Source: Pisolithus tinctorius
Lineage: Eukaryota; Basidiomycota; Agaricomycetes; Boletales; Pisolithaceae
Assembly: GCA_024663395.1 (NCBI GenBank)
Contig: JANFAH010000001.1
Coordinates: forward strand, 5,518,001-5,582,000
DNA length: 64,000 bases
Reading direction: 5' to 3'
Shown here: piece after piece, positions 42,052-53,313 of the stretch
How the letters are laid out: every line of letters begins with the position of its first letter
Numbering within the stretch: position 1 is the first letter of the stretch
The notes under the pieces: generated by a model
Databases searched by the model: none
The model's input: the letters and a program-made list of their open reading frames with translations, nothing else
Told to the model about the DNA's origin: nothing
Made by a program: the position numbers and the translations under genes

Positions 42052-44249
42052 TCATGCAAGCCCCGTCTTTGCAATATGCGAACGAATAATGGCTTCGCCC
42101 ACTACAAAAGAGAGACGCTCGTTAGGCTGTAATTCCCGCAAGGACATAGGACACTGACCATTTACTATGATGGCCTGGGTTGCGCGAATATCCTGAAAGT
42201 TGTTCAGTATGTCCCAGGCCAGATTGCGAATGAACAAAGACTCCTACAAGCATAGAGGTAAAGTGCTGCCCAACTAATCAGTATTCCAACGATCCCCAAC
42301 GAACGATACACGTACGGCATACAGAACCCTTCGTCCGATGTCGTTACGACGGTGGACCTGGATAAAGTGCGCACGAAAATACTCCGACACGTCCGCATAT
42401 GTATTGGGCCGATCTCCGTACGATGTAATGCTGTAGAGTTAGCTAGTAATGAAAAAAGGCGACATGTACAAACAGTAGGTCGGGACGCACTACTTCCGAA
42501 CTTTGATTCCTGATTCTAACTTCTTCTTCAGCAAGTCAACCTTTCCCGATGAACATCGCGGAACGGTTAGTTCAGAAAATATATTTGTGCTAGGGATTAA
42601 ATACCTTGTTCAGCAAAAGTACCAAGTGAGAATTCTTTAGGAGTTTGTTCGAACATATCGCGGTAAACAACTGGAGCGAATCGTCCAGTCGATTAGTCCG
42701 GCCATCTTCTTCAAGGTACTGCGAAGGCGACATAGGCATGGTGAGATTCCTTCCAACGTGATTTCTCATGTACCTGATCGAATGCGCTGATTGGCGCAAG
42801 AAATATGATTGCTGTTGCTAAGGATAACATGTCAGAAACACGTCATAAATTGAAAGCATTGGCAGGACATGTGCTCTGGACTGAGCAAGGAGAAAGAGGT
42901 GTTATACTTAAAAAACTGACATACCATCATCAAAATATGGTACCCATGCGTGCCTCTAACATTGAGACACGGCGGTAGCGTGATGAGCTCGGCGAATAGT
43001 TGCATACGATATGCACGGATGCTTACCTGACCCCGCTAGCGTGAAGTTAGCTTGCCAACAGGCGCAAGATACTTTGTGAAGAGATAGATTACTACATACC
43101 GCACCTCCTACATCGTACATCAGCCAATTGTATCGAGTTCCACAAAGTTCAATGTCGAAAGAGTGCTCTGATACGCCCAGCGTTTGTAGACGGACATTAA
43201 GTAAATCCGCTGCCACGGGTCTCAGTTTCCCCGGATGAACTTTAGTTAATCATGACACACCTGTTGTCGGAAGGTAGTCAGATTGTGCTATGCGTACGAT
43301 ATCATCCAAGAAGCTGTGAAATGCAAGTGACACAAGAGCCAGCCTTTGTTCGAAGAGCAGAACTTACAATGGAGCAGATTCATCCAGTCGTATCCGGCGA
43401 TTATTCAGTAATATCCGAACAGCTGGATGTTTCCATAGATCATCGATTTCGTTCTGAACAGACATGAGTGTCCTCGATGCTAGATTTGTTACGTGTGCGA
43501 CACCAGGCGTCGGACCGCCAGTGGCAAGGGCTGCTTGGCTTCGATTTGGAGACAGTGGAGCTACAAGGGCTTGCCACCCAGCGCGAACATACACCCCACT
43601 GCGACCTCCAGCAACATGAACTCCGCTGTTCAGTTCTGAGGCAAGCGAGTCCTCCATTGATGTGAGAGGAACCAGCTTGGACCTGAGCCGAGATATCTCT
43701 CCATTCACATCTCCTAGAGGGGCCAGGGCGTGCGCAACGGCCTGGCCTTCGGTAGATTGATCGGAATCCAAGGTTGAAAGTTCGTGGTCAAGTTCATCGA
43801 GGATCATCCGTACAGCCTTAATGATATTGAAGTAAACAACAGGCCGCCACAGTGGCCGTTCGTGGTCGAGGGTTTGATGAGCATAATATAGTTGGAATTG
43901 CTTTTGCAGCGTGGATTTTCCAGATTCCGCTTGCCCTAAGAGCATGACTGAGAAGACACTGGCGCGTCAGCTACGTGATCATGATCGAGCCGACTAGCCA
44001 TGGTTAGTACCTTTGACTTGTCTTCTCTGAGTATCCTTTCGTCGCGCCCATTCCCTCTGTAGGGGGTACTTCAGTATCTTACGGTCCCGAGGGCATTGGG
44101 AGACGTCAAACCTTGAGTTCATCATCAATTTTTTGGCTGACACGGGCAGCTTCTTCGTCGTAATAAGGAGAGCTCTTTGAAGTACCGCCAATGGATTGTA
44201 GGAAGGTTGGCTCTGAAGAAGAATAGGTATGACCTGATCGCTTAGCCAT
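42052..44249 (-). CDS. Atypical heterotrimeric G-protein alpha subunit (basidiomycete type)
   Basis: The start MAKRSGHTYSSSEPTFLQ (44249) leads to a P-loop LLGQAESGKSTLQKQF in place of the canonical GAGESGKST. The helical domain carries a long insertion (about 43850-43460, Ser/Pro/Gly-rich) absent from classic G-alphas. Switch I reads VRLQTLGVSEHSF; switch II is rebuilt as DVGGARGQRHAWVPYFDD, with the Gln displaced by an extra tripeptide encoded on a 9-nt microexon (43027-43035). The G4 motif NKVDLL is intact (split NK/VD by an intron). The end reads DIRATQAIIVNVGEAIIRS, stop TGA 42052-42054. The family couples to G-protein receptors, but such divergent copies are expanded in Agaricomycetes and their partners are largely unknown. 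No N-terminal myristoylation Gly is visible at the chosen start. The exon between 42350 and 42200 is uncertain. Confidence 0.88.
43027..43035 (-). other. 9-nt microexon in the G-alpha gene
   Basis: Read on the minus strand, an exon of three codons (CGG GGT CAG, Arg-Gly-Gln) lies between a 64-nt intron (43099-43036, GTATGT...TAG) and a 71-nt intron (43026-42956, GTAAGC...TAG). Including it gives DVGG-A-RGQ-RHAW in frame. Skipping it also keeps the frame but removes the switch II Gln. Confidence 0.75.
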
Positions 44250-45564
44250 AGAGGAAACTTCGGCGTCGTGAACGGTGGAGTTTAACACACGTCTGAACTA
44301 CATTCTCGGGCAGGACACTAAGTCCCACGCATGAACAGCCGGGACTGACAAGAAGCTGTTCAGCTCTCGGGCCTGGCCATCAAAACCATCATTCTGATTA
44401 GGAAAAATGTTCCTGGGTCTCGTGTACTGATATCTTCCACCGTCTCCATCGCTACATAATTGACGTCCGAACAACGGCTGACACTCTCGTGGGCTGCAAT
44501 GGCCCTTGGCGTTATTATGTAGACACTCCCAGACCATGCCAGTTTACTGCCTCCGGGTGGAGTGGTCGTGGACTAAAAGGGTGGTGCCGGGATCTCGTGC
44601 AATGAAGATCACGATCACGGAGGCAGTACGAGTATCCCTGCCTTGCCAGAGAACCCTGCAACCGGAGGAATTCAAGTACTCCACTGGGATGGTTTGGTTG
44701 GACGTTTGTAGGGAGGCTTGTGCGGAGGATGAAGCAAGTTACCCCCTTTCAACGCTTTGTTTCAACCCAGAGCGCCATTCCTAGAGCCTCTTTTAGGTAC
44801 CGAACGGATATAGTGATCACCCCGACGCCACCAAGAACGGCGAACTGTAGTACCTCCTCGGGCAGCCGATAAAGAAGTACTTGTGCTGGAACTTACTGGA
44901 AGTGTCAAAGCTGTGTGAATACCTATCTAAGCAAACAACCTGTGCTTGGATACTTGGAAGCTTCCAATTTGACCGATACTAACGCCGGCATCCGTGCTCA
45001 CCGCAATAAATTAGATGAAGGATGCTGATTGTGCGGCATCCATCAAGAGAAGGTGCGAAAATTCTTGCCTGAGAAACTGTGGGAAACGCCGAAATAAACC
45101 CATCGTTGATGACCAGACTCATGATGCATACTCAGCGGATCCTGCCATCCCCGTGGGTAGGATGATTCAGCATGGCATCAACAAGATAAGTATCGTGCAG
45201 CAAAGGAGGCCGAAAAAGCAGATAGTACTGTTAATTAGCTTCCAATCCTGCGGTGGGCAATTTGAGCGTCCAGCCAACAGTGGTAAGTCCAAAGGAACCA
45301 ACCTGCAATGATCACCTGTACTTCATTCCACTCCGCGGGACAAAGATAGGATAAAAACAGACTTGGAGGACATGGGTCGCGCCAATCCAGGTATTCGTTT
45401 CTTCTCGGCTGAGACAAAGGGTGCTAACACTCGAGCGCTGTCACTGGGGGGCTGGGCACGTGACTGGTGGCTTGCCAGAGTCCGAGAAGCTAATACATTG
45501 ATCCACACGCTACATACTCACCGAACAACGCTAGCCCGCTACCGCTAACGCCGGACACCGGAGA
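44250..45564. other. Divergent promoter region, no gene supported
   Basis: 1315 bp between the starts of the G-alpha gene and the SEA4 gene. Open frames such as 44506-44784 and 45015-45311 (plus) show no recognisable motif and no consistent splicing. Confidence 0.5.
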
Positions 45565-48500
45565 ATGGTTGCCACAGCACAGGCTGAAAAACAGATTCTA
45601 TGGCACCCACGATCGCAGAGCAGATTTGTTGTCGGTGGAGGCTCCCAGATATCATTGTATGAGTGGGATCCTGAGCAGTCGGAAATACGTCATTTGAGCT
45701 CCCGAAGTGATTTCTCGTTCATGAAGGTGAATATTGTTCCTTGAAAGCGAACGTTGAATCAACCAGATGTCACCCTTCATCATGTGTTTTATCCATAGTG
45801 TTTTGCCTGGTCTCCCAGCCCAGCTGTCGACGACCTTTTTGCGGTAGGCCTGGTATCTGGGCGCGTCGAGCTTATACGACTAGAGGCAACGAGAGTGGCC
45901 CGCAATAATGTCCTTTCCAGTGGGCCAGTAGCTGCACTTCCAGTCCGCAATTCCCGATCATGTAACACGCTTGCATTTTGTCAAGCCGACCCAAATTACC
46001 TCGCAGTCGGCCTTGACAAAGTCCGCGGAGATCCCAGTCTCATCATCTGGGACGTGCAGTCGTGCGTTTCCACGTTGCTCCCCTCGAAAGTTGGCCTGCC
46101 TTCAAATGATGCGGTGGTCACACGGCCCCAACCACGCATAGCTAAGGCAGACGTCGGGCCTCGAGCGGATTCGCGAATGCTGCAACAATATGCTCCCACG
46201 GAGGTGGTTTCAGCGCTCTCCTTCCTCCCGCAGTCTACCTGCTTGCTGCTTGCCGGAATGTCCTCTCGGTGGTTTCGTTTATTTGACCTTCGCAGTCCTA
46301 TGTCAGCAGCTACCAGTGTGGCGAGCAAAGTGTCCGGGATAGCTACGAACGCGATTGATCTACATCAGGTTGGGTGTTATGGCGATGGAACGGTAACGAT
46401 TTGGGACATACGAAAGTTGCCACAACCACTGTTAACATTTACGGATAAAGACGCTATTGCTGACGGTGAACGCCCCCGTCCGGGATCAGTTGTACATCAC
46501 ATCGAGTTCTCCAGCACCCGCAGGGGCATGTTGGCGGTCTTAGGAAAGGACTTAACCTACGTACGATTCTGGGATATTAGGAGCGCGAACGCGACAGATG
46601 CACCGGAAGGGGGGCGTTCTCGCGATGCTTCTCAATCGCGTGTCCCACGTCGGTCTTGGACAAATCTGCCTTGGACAGCATCGGGATCCAGTGGGGCAGA
46701 AGGTATACCAGAATTCCAAGATCCATCCTCTGTGGTACTAGCCGATACTCGTAAGAGTGAGGATTTTCACATCTCCCTCCCGAAATTTGCTGACGGACAT
46801 ATCGAAAGCGAAACATTTCGGCCGTCCGTTGGCGTCCTTTGCCTTGGTACCTGATACACGCCCATTTTCGGTGACTTCTGAGGTAATGGTGGTCAATAAA
46901 GATGGTGATTTGGAACTGTATGCACTGCATGACATGCCGAAGCAATCGACGTGGAGTTCTAGAGGAGATCTCGTTATCGGAACGGGTTTATCATGCAAAA
47001 TATTTCCCGGAAGCCAGGATGAAGACAGCCCTTCTCATCTGTCTATCGACCATACCGACAGCGCGCCCATCCCATTCGGGATTAGAGAAGAAGACAACCC
47101 TCTAGTTTCAAGGCGGGATGTCAATGGTTTTCCGGCCGTACTTACGGCTGGCGTTAGAGATCGTAGACAGTTGAAACCTCGAGCTTATAGCCCTGCCTCG
47201 TTCCGACATTATCCGTTGGAAGCATCCCTTGCACGCTCTGAAGCAATTTCGCATCATGAACGAAGTGCAGAGCGACCATCCCAGCGTCAACACGGAGAAA
47301 GAGAAAAGCTAAAAGTCCAGCATACTCCGACTGAGAGGAACACCCCACGAAATAAGAAAAGCACCTCCTGTACAATTCAACAGGTCGTCGAGGACGACGT
47401 CTCTATGGTCATGCGAACAAGAGCTATTTGTGGGTATGGGATTAGCAATGTGCGTGCAGTTGTGCATACTTTGCAAGTCCTCACGAGCATTGGCATAGGG
47501 TTTTCACAACGCAAAGCTCACCCAGGCCGATTCATTTGGTCGCAATGGTTTGTCAGAATTATGGGCTTGGTTACTACGTACGTGTCGTAATTCGTAGCTG
47601 AATAGTGGGCTGAGCATCTCCCAGATTCGCGAGATTTATTGTGCTATCCAGCCTCACGTGTACACGGATATGATTTTTCAAATCAAGGCCTACAAGGCAT
47701 ATGGGATGGTTTCCCCGCTTTGCCACGTGTGGCTGCGGCCAAGACCAAATCCACAATCAGTTTGCCTGCAGAGCTGCTTTCCACATCCTTTGAGACCACA
47801 ACTACTGATGCAAATTCATCCGGCACACCTTCGCCGACAGATATTCCAGGTTTGCTGGGAACTTCGCCACAATCCGCCGAGGACGTATTTTATGGTGATT
47901 TCGATGCCGCTGTGGGTTTACTACTCTCGCGACAGAACCCAATGCGGTTACCGTCGTCCCCCTCGTGCCGGACGAAAAAGGCGAAGCAACGGCAATTTGC
48001 CCTTCGGCTTTGTGGATGGAGTCTGGTAGATGAAGATCTTTCCTCTGCGATAAAAAAGTGACAATAATGATTCGCCCGCTTCTGCTTCTGCTGATGATCG
48101 CATTGATTTTCAGATGGGAAAGAGACGGACAATACACCCGTGCAGCATGTTGGCTCGTGTTCACCAAGCAATATACAAAAGCTCTTGAACTTCTCATGCG
48201 AAGCAAAGGTCAAATTTCATAGTTCGTTTTTTTCATGACAACTCAATGGCTTGTCGAGACAGATGAAACGCACCACCTCATAGCAGGAACGCTTGCAGCA
48301 CTTGTACCAGGAGGGTCCAGGAGCAGCGAATTGTGTGAACTCTCCGAGAGATTGATCGTTCGGCTCCTTGATCCTTACGTCCGCGTTATGTTAACGCAGC
48401 TAACATCTAAAGATTGGTCCGACGTTTTGGAAGAGGAAGCATTACCTCTTCGCGAGCGGCTCGCCATCGCGTTTCAATTTTTGGAGGACAGGGCGTTGTC

Positions 48501-49297
48501 GTCATACCTTCGCCGAACCGTGGAGCGTCTCAGCTCAGGAGGTGATATCGAAGGGCTCATCATTACCGGATTGACGCCGGCCGGGATGGATATACTGCAA
48601 AGCTATGTCGACCACACCGGAGATGTGCAGACAGCCGCTATTCTCTCTTCTTATGTCTGTCCCGCCAGATTCCAGGACCTGAGAGCCGAAAGGTGGCAAG
48701 AGGCATACCGGGATTTGCTGGACGGCTTCAAGCTTTTCCATCATCGTGTCAACTTTGACATTGGTCGTGGCCAAATACTTCAGGAAGCTGTACGAAATGG
48801 AGACCTGTCCCCGATGTATAAATGGGCACCTCAGCACATTCTTATTCGGTGTAGCTATTGCTCAAAGCCTACGAATCCGAACAACATGGACGCTCCAAGC
48901 AACAGTCGAGTGCGTTGCCACTGCAGTTCGTTCCATTGACATGTCTTCACTGTACTCCGAACATGCAGGTGACCGCCTGTCGCTGTGATCGTGCCTTGCC
49001 AAGGTGCTGCGTTTGCCTGATGACACTTAGCATCGTTCCTGATGCCAGTCGGAACGCCGATTTGCTCAGTTCCCACTCTACCTCCAGGGGTGCGTCATTC
49101 TTCAGTTCAATGTGCAAGATCGACTGAAAGTCGCCATGGTAGACACAATTGAGGACGCCATCATTATTTGTCAAACCTGCAGGCACGGTGGCCATGCTTC
49201 CCACATATTGGAGTGGTTCTTCGGTGAGGAGGGTGCTGGCTCCCATGGGAAATGTCCAGTTGCAGATTGTAACTGCCGTTGTGGGGACGAGTTGTGA
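45565..49297 (+). CDS. SEA4: WD40/zinc-ribbon subunit of the SEA (GATOR2) complex, Sea4/Mios
   Basis: ATG 45565 gives MVATAQAEKQILWHPRSQSR, followed by an N-terminal WD40 propeller (VVGGGSQISLYEWDPEQ, CFAWSPSPAVDDLFAVGLVSG, GDPSLIIWDVQ, WFRLFDLRSPMSAAT, CYGDGTVTIWDIRK, LTYVRFWDIRSA). An alpha-solenoid middle follows, and the C-terminus has the Cys/His-rich zinc module of Mios: IRCSYCSKPTN, LTCLHCTPNMQV, LPRCCVCLM, IICQTCRHGGHASHILEWFF and CPVADCNCRCGDEL (stop TGA 49295-49297). In yeast and animals this subunit sits on vacuoles/lysosomes and controls TORC1 in response to amino acids. Several introns; exon limits in the middle (about 46850-48240) are approximate. Confidence 0.9.
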
Positions 49298-49835
49298 GCG
49301 CGGGATGTCGAATCTATTATTATTGCCTCGAGCACGTAGGATACGGATAACATGTAGCTTTCACCACTATCTAGTAGTCCATCATCGCCGCTTGTGGAGA
49401 CGACATAGTGCTGCTAGCGAAAGCGAAGCTCCCACTGGTTGGTCTATGCCTGCATTTATGTCTCCTCGTTGTGTGCTGCTGTTGCGAGGGGTGATAAGAA
49501 CAGGCAAGCGTTTGAAAAACATTTGGTCGCGGTGTGCGCCATTTTTCAACAGGCTCGGGAGAGGCCGCCGGAAACGACCGAGCGTGGGTCAGCCGAACAG
49601 TCGGTCACGTGCCACATCCCCGAGCCCCTATTATGAAGTTGCAGCCCTGCATTTCTCATCTTTTCCAGCACCTCCTCTCTCCCATCCGACCTTGTTTCTT
49701 TAGATGAGTCTAACTAAAGTGATACATATTCATTTTGTCATTCATTTGTGTTACAAGTGCACAGGACCCAAGACGGTTGTAAACCCACAAGATGCTTGGC
49801 AGTACTTCAACTGACGAACGTCCGAAAATCCTGTT
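49298..49835. other. Convergent 3' flanks, no gene seen
   Basis: 538 bp between the SEA4 stop and the stop of the securin candidate. Open frames here are fragments without motifs. Confidence 0.5.
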
Positions 49836-51337
49836 TTAAACATTAAACAGAAACTCCTCATCCTCCCATTTATCCTCGAATATGATCAGCCCCTCGAGAT
49901 CTTTGGGCGTCTCCAGAAGACCACTTCTCGGTACTACCTTGGGATCAACTTTGGGAAGCGGTTTGCTGACTGTTGTCGATCTTGACCTGACAACGGCTGT
50001 AGTGGGATTCCTCACCGTTCCCTTGGGAACCGGCTCTTTCGGAGCAGCGAGGGGTAGAGATCGTGTGGTCGTACTCGTTGCAGGTCGTTTTACAGTGGCG
50101 AGACGGGTTGATGTCGCAGGTCCCGTTCTAGTCGATTGTGCAGAACGTGAAACGGAGGACGCTCGGGTGCCTGGTGCTGAAATAGGGCCACGCGCAGACT
50201 GGGGACGTTTAATCGGCGGAGCCGTTCGAACCCGCCCAATGGGCGGCGCGGCCGTGGAAGAAGGTTTCTGCGATACCGGAGGCCTGGTAGCTGAAGAAGT
50301 ATGCCTAACTTCCTTGGAAGTCGTGCAAGTACGAGATCCACTATTTTGATGAACCCTCCGAGAAGTGGGCAAGGTACTCTGAACATTACCAGTAGCAGGA
50401 TATCTGGTCTCAGTGTTTAATTCGGCAAACATATCGTCTTCCAAGGCTCATGTCAGGGCGATAGGGACAAGACATGATGGCCAACCGTACCCATAATTGG
50501 CAGAGCAAGTTTATCATCTTCACTTTCCAGTTCTTGCAAAGTAAATGAAGGGTCCGGCGGTGGCTCGTCGTCAAAGGGATATGATCGAATGAGGGCTATC
50601 AGGGTATTGCCGACTTCCCTGTAATTTGGTAGCTCGAAAGGCGGCTCGTATGGAATCCCTACAAAGGAACCAAGGATCCATCTCAAGTTAGTGGATACCA
50701 AATGTACACGCTATTCGACTACCTACCATCGACTTTTGGTGGCATGTACTCAACTTCATCGTAGTCTTCTTCCGCGAGCGATTGATTTGCCACCACACCT
50801 CCAATCTCAATATCTATGTCGCTCGCATCCCAGTGATTTCCAGCGGTGACTGGTGTCTCAAAGCTCTTACTCGCACTTCGGGGTAGACGAACGCGTCGTC
50901 GTACAGAACTGGCACGACGAGATTCGTCTGGAGAGCCATTGGCTGTTTTTGTGCTGGAGCTTGAAATGAGGGTGGCCCGAACGGCGGTGCGGTTTGGGAA
51001 TGGCGTCTTGTCACCGAGTGGGCGAACAACGGGAGTCCCTTTGATTTTGGACACTACCGCTTGCTTTCCAGGAGCATCTTTGACTACACGATCCGTTTCT
51101 GTGCCTATGAATCAGACATGGAGAGTTAACCTAACTGAACAACCTACGTGTGACCTTCAGCTGCAGTGGTGTACCCTGGACTACCCTCTTCCCCTTAGCG
51201 TTGACCGTCGTGGGCAGGTCACGAAACGTATTTTCTTGAAGTGCATGTCGCGACTTGACGAGCCCACGTCCTGGAGTCTTCACGATGTTCCGCCTTTCGG
51301 AGTCCAGAGAAACGCCCGCTGGTCGCAAACCGAGCAT
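49836..51337 (-). CDS. Candidate securin (Cut2/Pds1-like), disordered cell-cycle protein
   Basis: Four exons join in phase: 51337-51148, 51104 to about 50726, about 50659-50488, and about 50444-49836, giving roughly 450 residues that look mostly disordered and basic. Residues 30-36 read RHALQEN, a destruction-box-like RxxLxxN; about residue 91 begins RPLGDKTPFPN. Residues about 175-186 read EEDYDEVEYMPP, followed by IPYEPPFELPNY. I recall an almost identical acidic-EYMPP segment in fission yeast securin Cut2 and a related EIEIAP...LPYVP segment in Pds1, where it acts as the separase pseudosubstrate. Securin binds and inhibits separase until APC/C-mediated destruction. The C-terminus is Ser/Thr/Pro/Arg-rich and ends LIIFEDKWEDEEFLFNV. 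The reading frame is open upstream to 51700, so the start is an inference. Securins diverge quickly; this is a motif-based proposal. Confidence 0.55.
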
Positions 51338-51763
51338 TGCGTGGTTTTGAGGTGAAGCCAACCAGCTGGTTGAACGACTCAAGACGCGAAATTGAACGCG
51401 GTCACGTGCCTCAGGAGACCCACCAAAGATAATAATTCGCCGAGGACAAGCCGAGGATGGCATCGCCTGACCGATGTTGAAAGGCAGGGAGTCCCGCAAA
51501 ACCATTCCCTGCATGGGAAGTTGGACAGACAAACCTTTCACCTCCTCCGGCAAGCTGTAGTCACTCCATTCCTCAGTAGGTAATACAACTGGGATGCTCA
51601 GCGGCCCCGGTATTAAGGTCCGGCTGGTCAAAGATGACAATGCTTCATACCAGAAGCGATAACAACTCTTCTGGAAGCAGGGCATGATCAGCTCCCGCAC
51701 TTCAAATCTAAGCTAAAGTCCGCTAGAAGGACGCCAATGGAATCGGACTATCTACCGCTGGGT
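51338..51763. other. Spacer between the securin candidate and NPY1
   Basis: 426 bp. The frame of the downstream gene is open through most of it (to ATG 51700), so an N-terminal extension of that gene is possible; otherwise promoter and 3' UTR. Confidence 0.4.
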
Positions 51764-53313
51764 TTACAAATTTCCCTTCATAGCGTAATCGAACTTGCTA
51801 TTCCCTTCGGCCCATTGCTTAATGAGCACGCCTGCAATGGCCGTTGGGGGAGGCATTTTGAATAGAGGTTCAACCTCTCCTGCAGAGTCGTGACTACTGG
51901 TTGCTGAGTGGGCACCCTGGGCACCCGCTTGGTGGGCAAGGACGGCCAAAACCTCTTCACGGGTGTACCATCGAGCATCTGAACCGTTTTCAGCGTCATT
52001 AATGGACATCAACTTCCGTGAACGCTCATTACCTTCTAGTTCGTTGTCCAGATCTGTACGAATAGGCGCAGAAGAATCCGCAGTGGCATAGAAGCCAAGC
52101 ATAAGGTTAGCGGGGAATGGCTTAGGTGACATGAAGAATGGTGGCGTCAGCAATGGAATGCTCAGTTCACGCAAAACTATGTACTGCCAGAACCTGGGGC
52201 AACCACTTACCCAAGGTTGGCCGGAGTGGTATCGCACATTCCGTACCCTCACACCGGCTTCTTCCCACATCTCACGCTTGACAGCATCTTCATAAGACTC
52301 ACCGGGCTCAACGAAGCCCGCCAGGGCGGAGTAGAACTTGAACGGAAACCTTTTCTGAAGTCAAAAAAAGTTAATCAATTCACACCAAGGCTGAAGAGGC
52401 TAGAGCGTGGCGTACATTCCGGCCAAGGAGGATCTTATCGCCGGATTCGTCCATCACTACCATAATAACCACGGGATCTGTCCTTGGATGACAGAAGTTC
52501 TGCGTACCCCGACTACAGCCGTTCTATCAGAAATGTTTGCCAGCGATGGAACAAAGCGACTGACCCTGAGGGGCACGGCTTTCCGCCAGCATTAGTTGTC
52601 CATGGTAGAAGAGATGTACACGAGAGCTTCCAACCAGCCCAGAGGGAATACGTTGGGGAACCGCATGCGGGGCAGAACTTCAGAAACTTCATGAGTGAAT
52701 GGTGGTGGGCTCTCAAACCACTCACTTTGTTCCTCCTATTCCAATCCACCATACTCCGAGCTTCCGCAAAAACAGCGGCAGTGAATACATCAAGGCTTGT
52801 CATTGCAGTTCTCGGATCCATGAAATTCAAAGAAGAATCCGCACACTGGGAGGTTTGTATGGCCTCCTTCACCAAAGAGTCCTCGAGATCAGCGACTTCT
52901 ATAGTAAAAAATGGTGTTCCTTCCAAATTCGCAACAGTAGCTTGTGGATCCTTGAAATCAGAAGATGGCAAGGCTGCCGCGGTAAGAGAATCTGCCTCTT
53001 TCAATCCGAGGAAGACTATCCGTGTTCCACGAAATCGGGCAGCCTCGAGAACAGGTGCATCAGAATGATTCGCTTCTCCCTCAAATTGGCCTTGACCGAA
53101 GTACGGCTCGATACCGAGTAGGGGCCTCACACCGTCTGTGGGCAGCAGTGCCAGAGTTCGTTTCTGAGTAATTGCATGGGTCGCAATTAATGGTAGTCCG
53201 TCGTTGAACAAGATCCATCGGGTCGCCGGCGAGGATATGACTGCGTTAAGGAAGGACTGAGATGGTCGTAGCCACGAGAGTCGGTTCAAAGGTGAACCAC
53301 CCATGAAATTCAC
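51764..53313 (-). CDS. NPY1: NADH pyrophosphatase, Nudix hydrolase (Npy1/NUDT12/NudC type)
   Basis: Starts [20 protein letters not shown] at 53313. The N-terminal domain reads [20 protein letters not shown] and [11 protein letters not shown]. It is followed by the zinc ribbon [20 protein letters not shown] and the expected [13 protein letters not shown]. The Nudix box is [20 protein letters not shown] followed by AGV. The NADH-specific SQPW-PFP signature is present but split by an intron (SGQPW on one exon, [12 protein letters not shown] on the next). The C-terminus ends MKGNL at 51764; final GNL is reminiscent of the weak peroxisomal signal PNL of NUDT12, so peroxisomal import is possible but unproven. 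The enzyme cleaves NAD(H) to NMN(H) and AMP and also decaps NAD-capped RNA in homologues. Confidence 0.93.

Noticed and set aside
44506..45311. Open frames in the G-alpha/SEA4 intergenic region
   Set aside because: No motif, no splicing pattern and random composition.
49882..50349. 155-codon plus-strand frame opposite the securin candidate
   Set aside because: Antisense shadow of the Thr/Pro/Arg-rich tail; composition is the mirror of the real frame.
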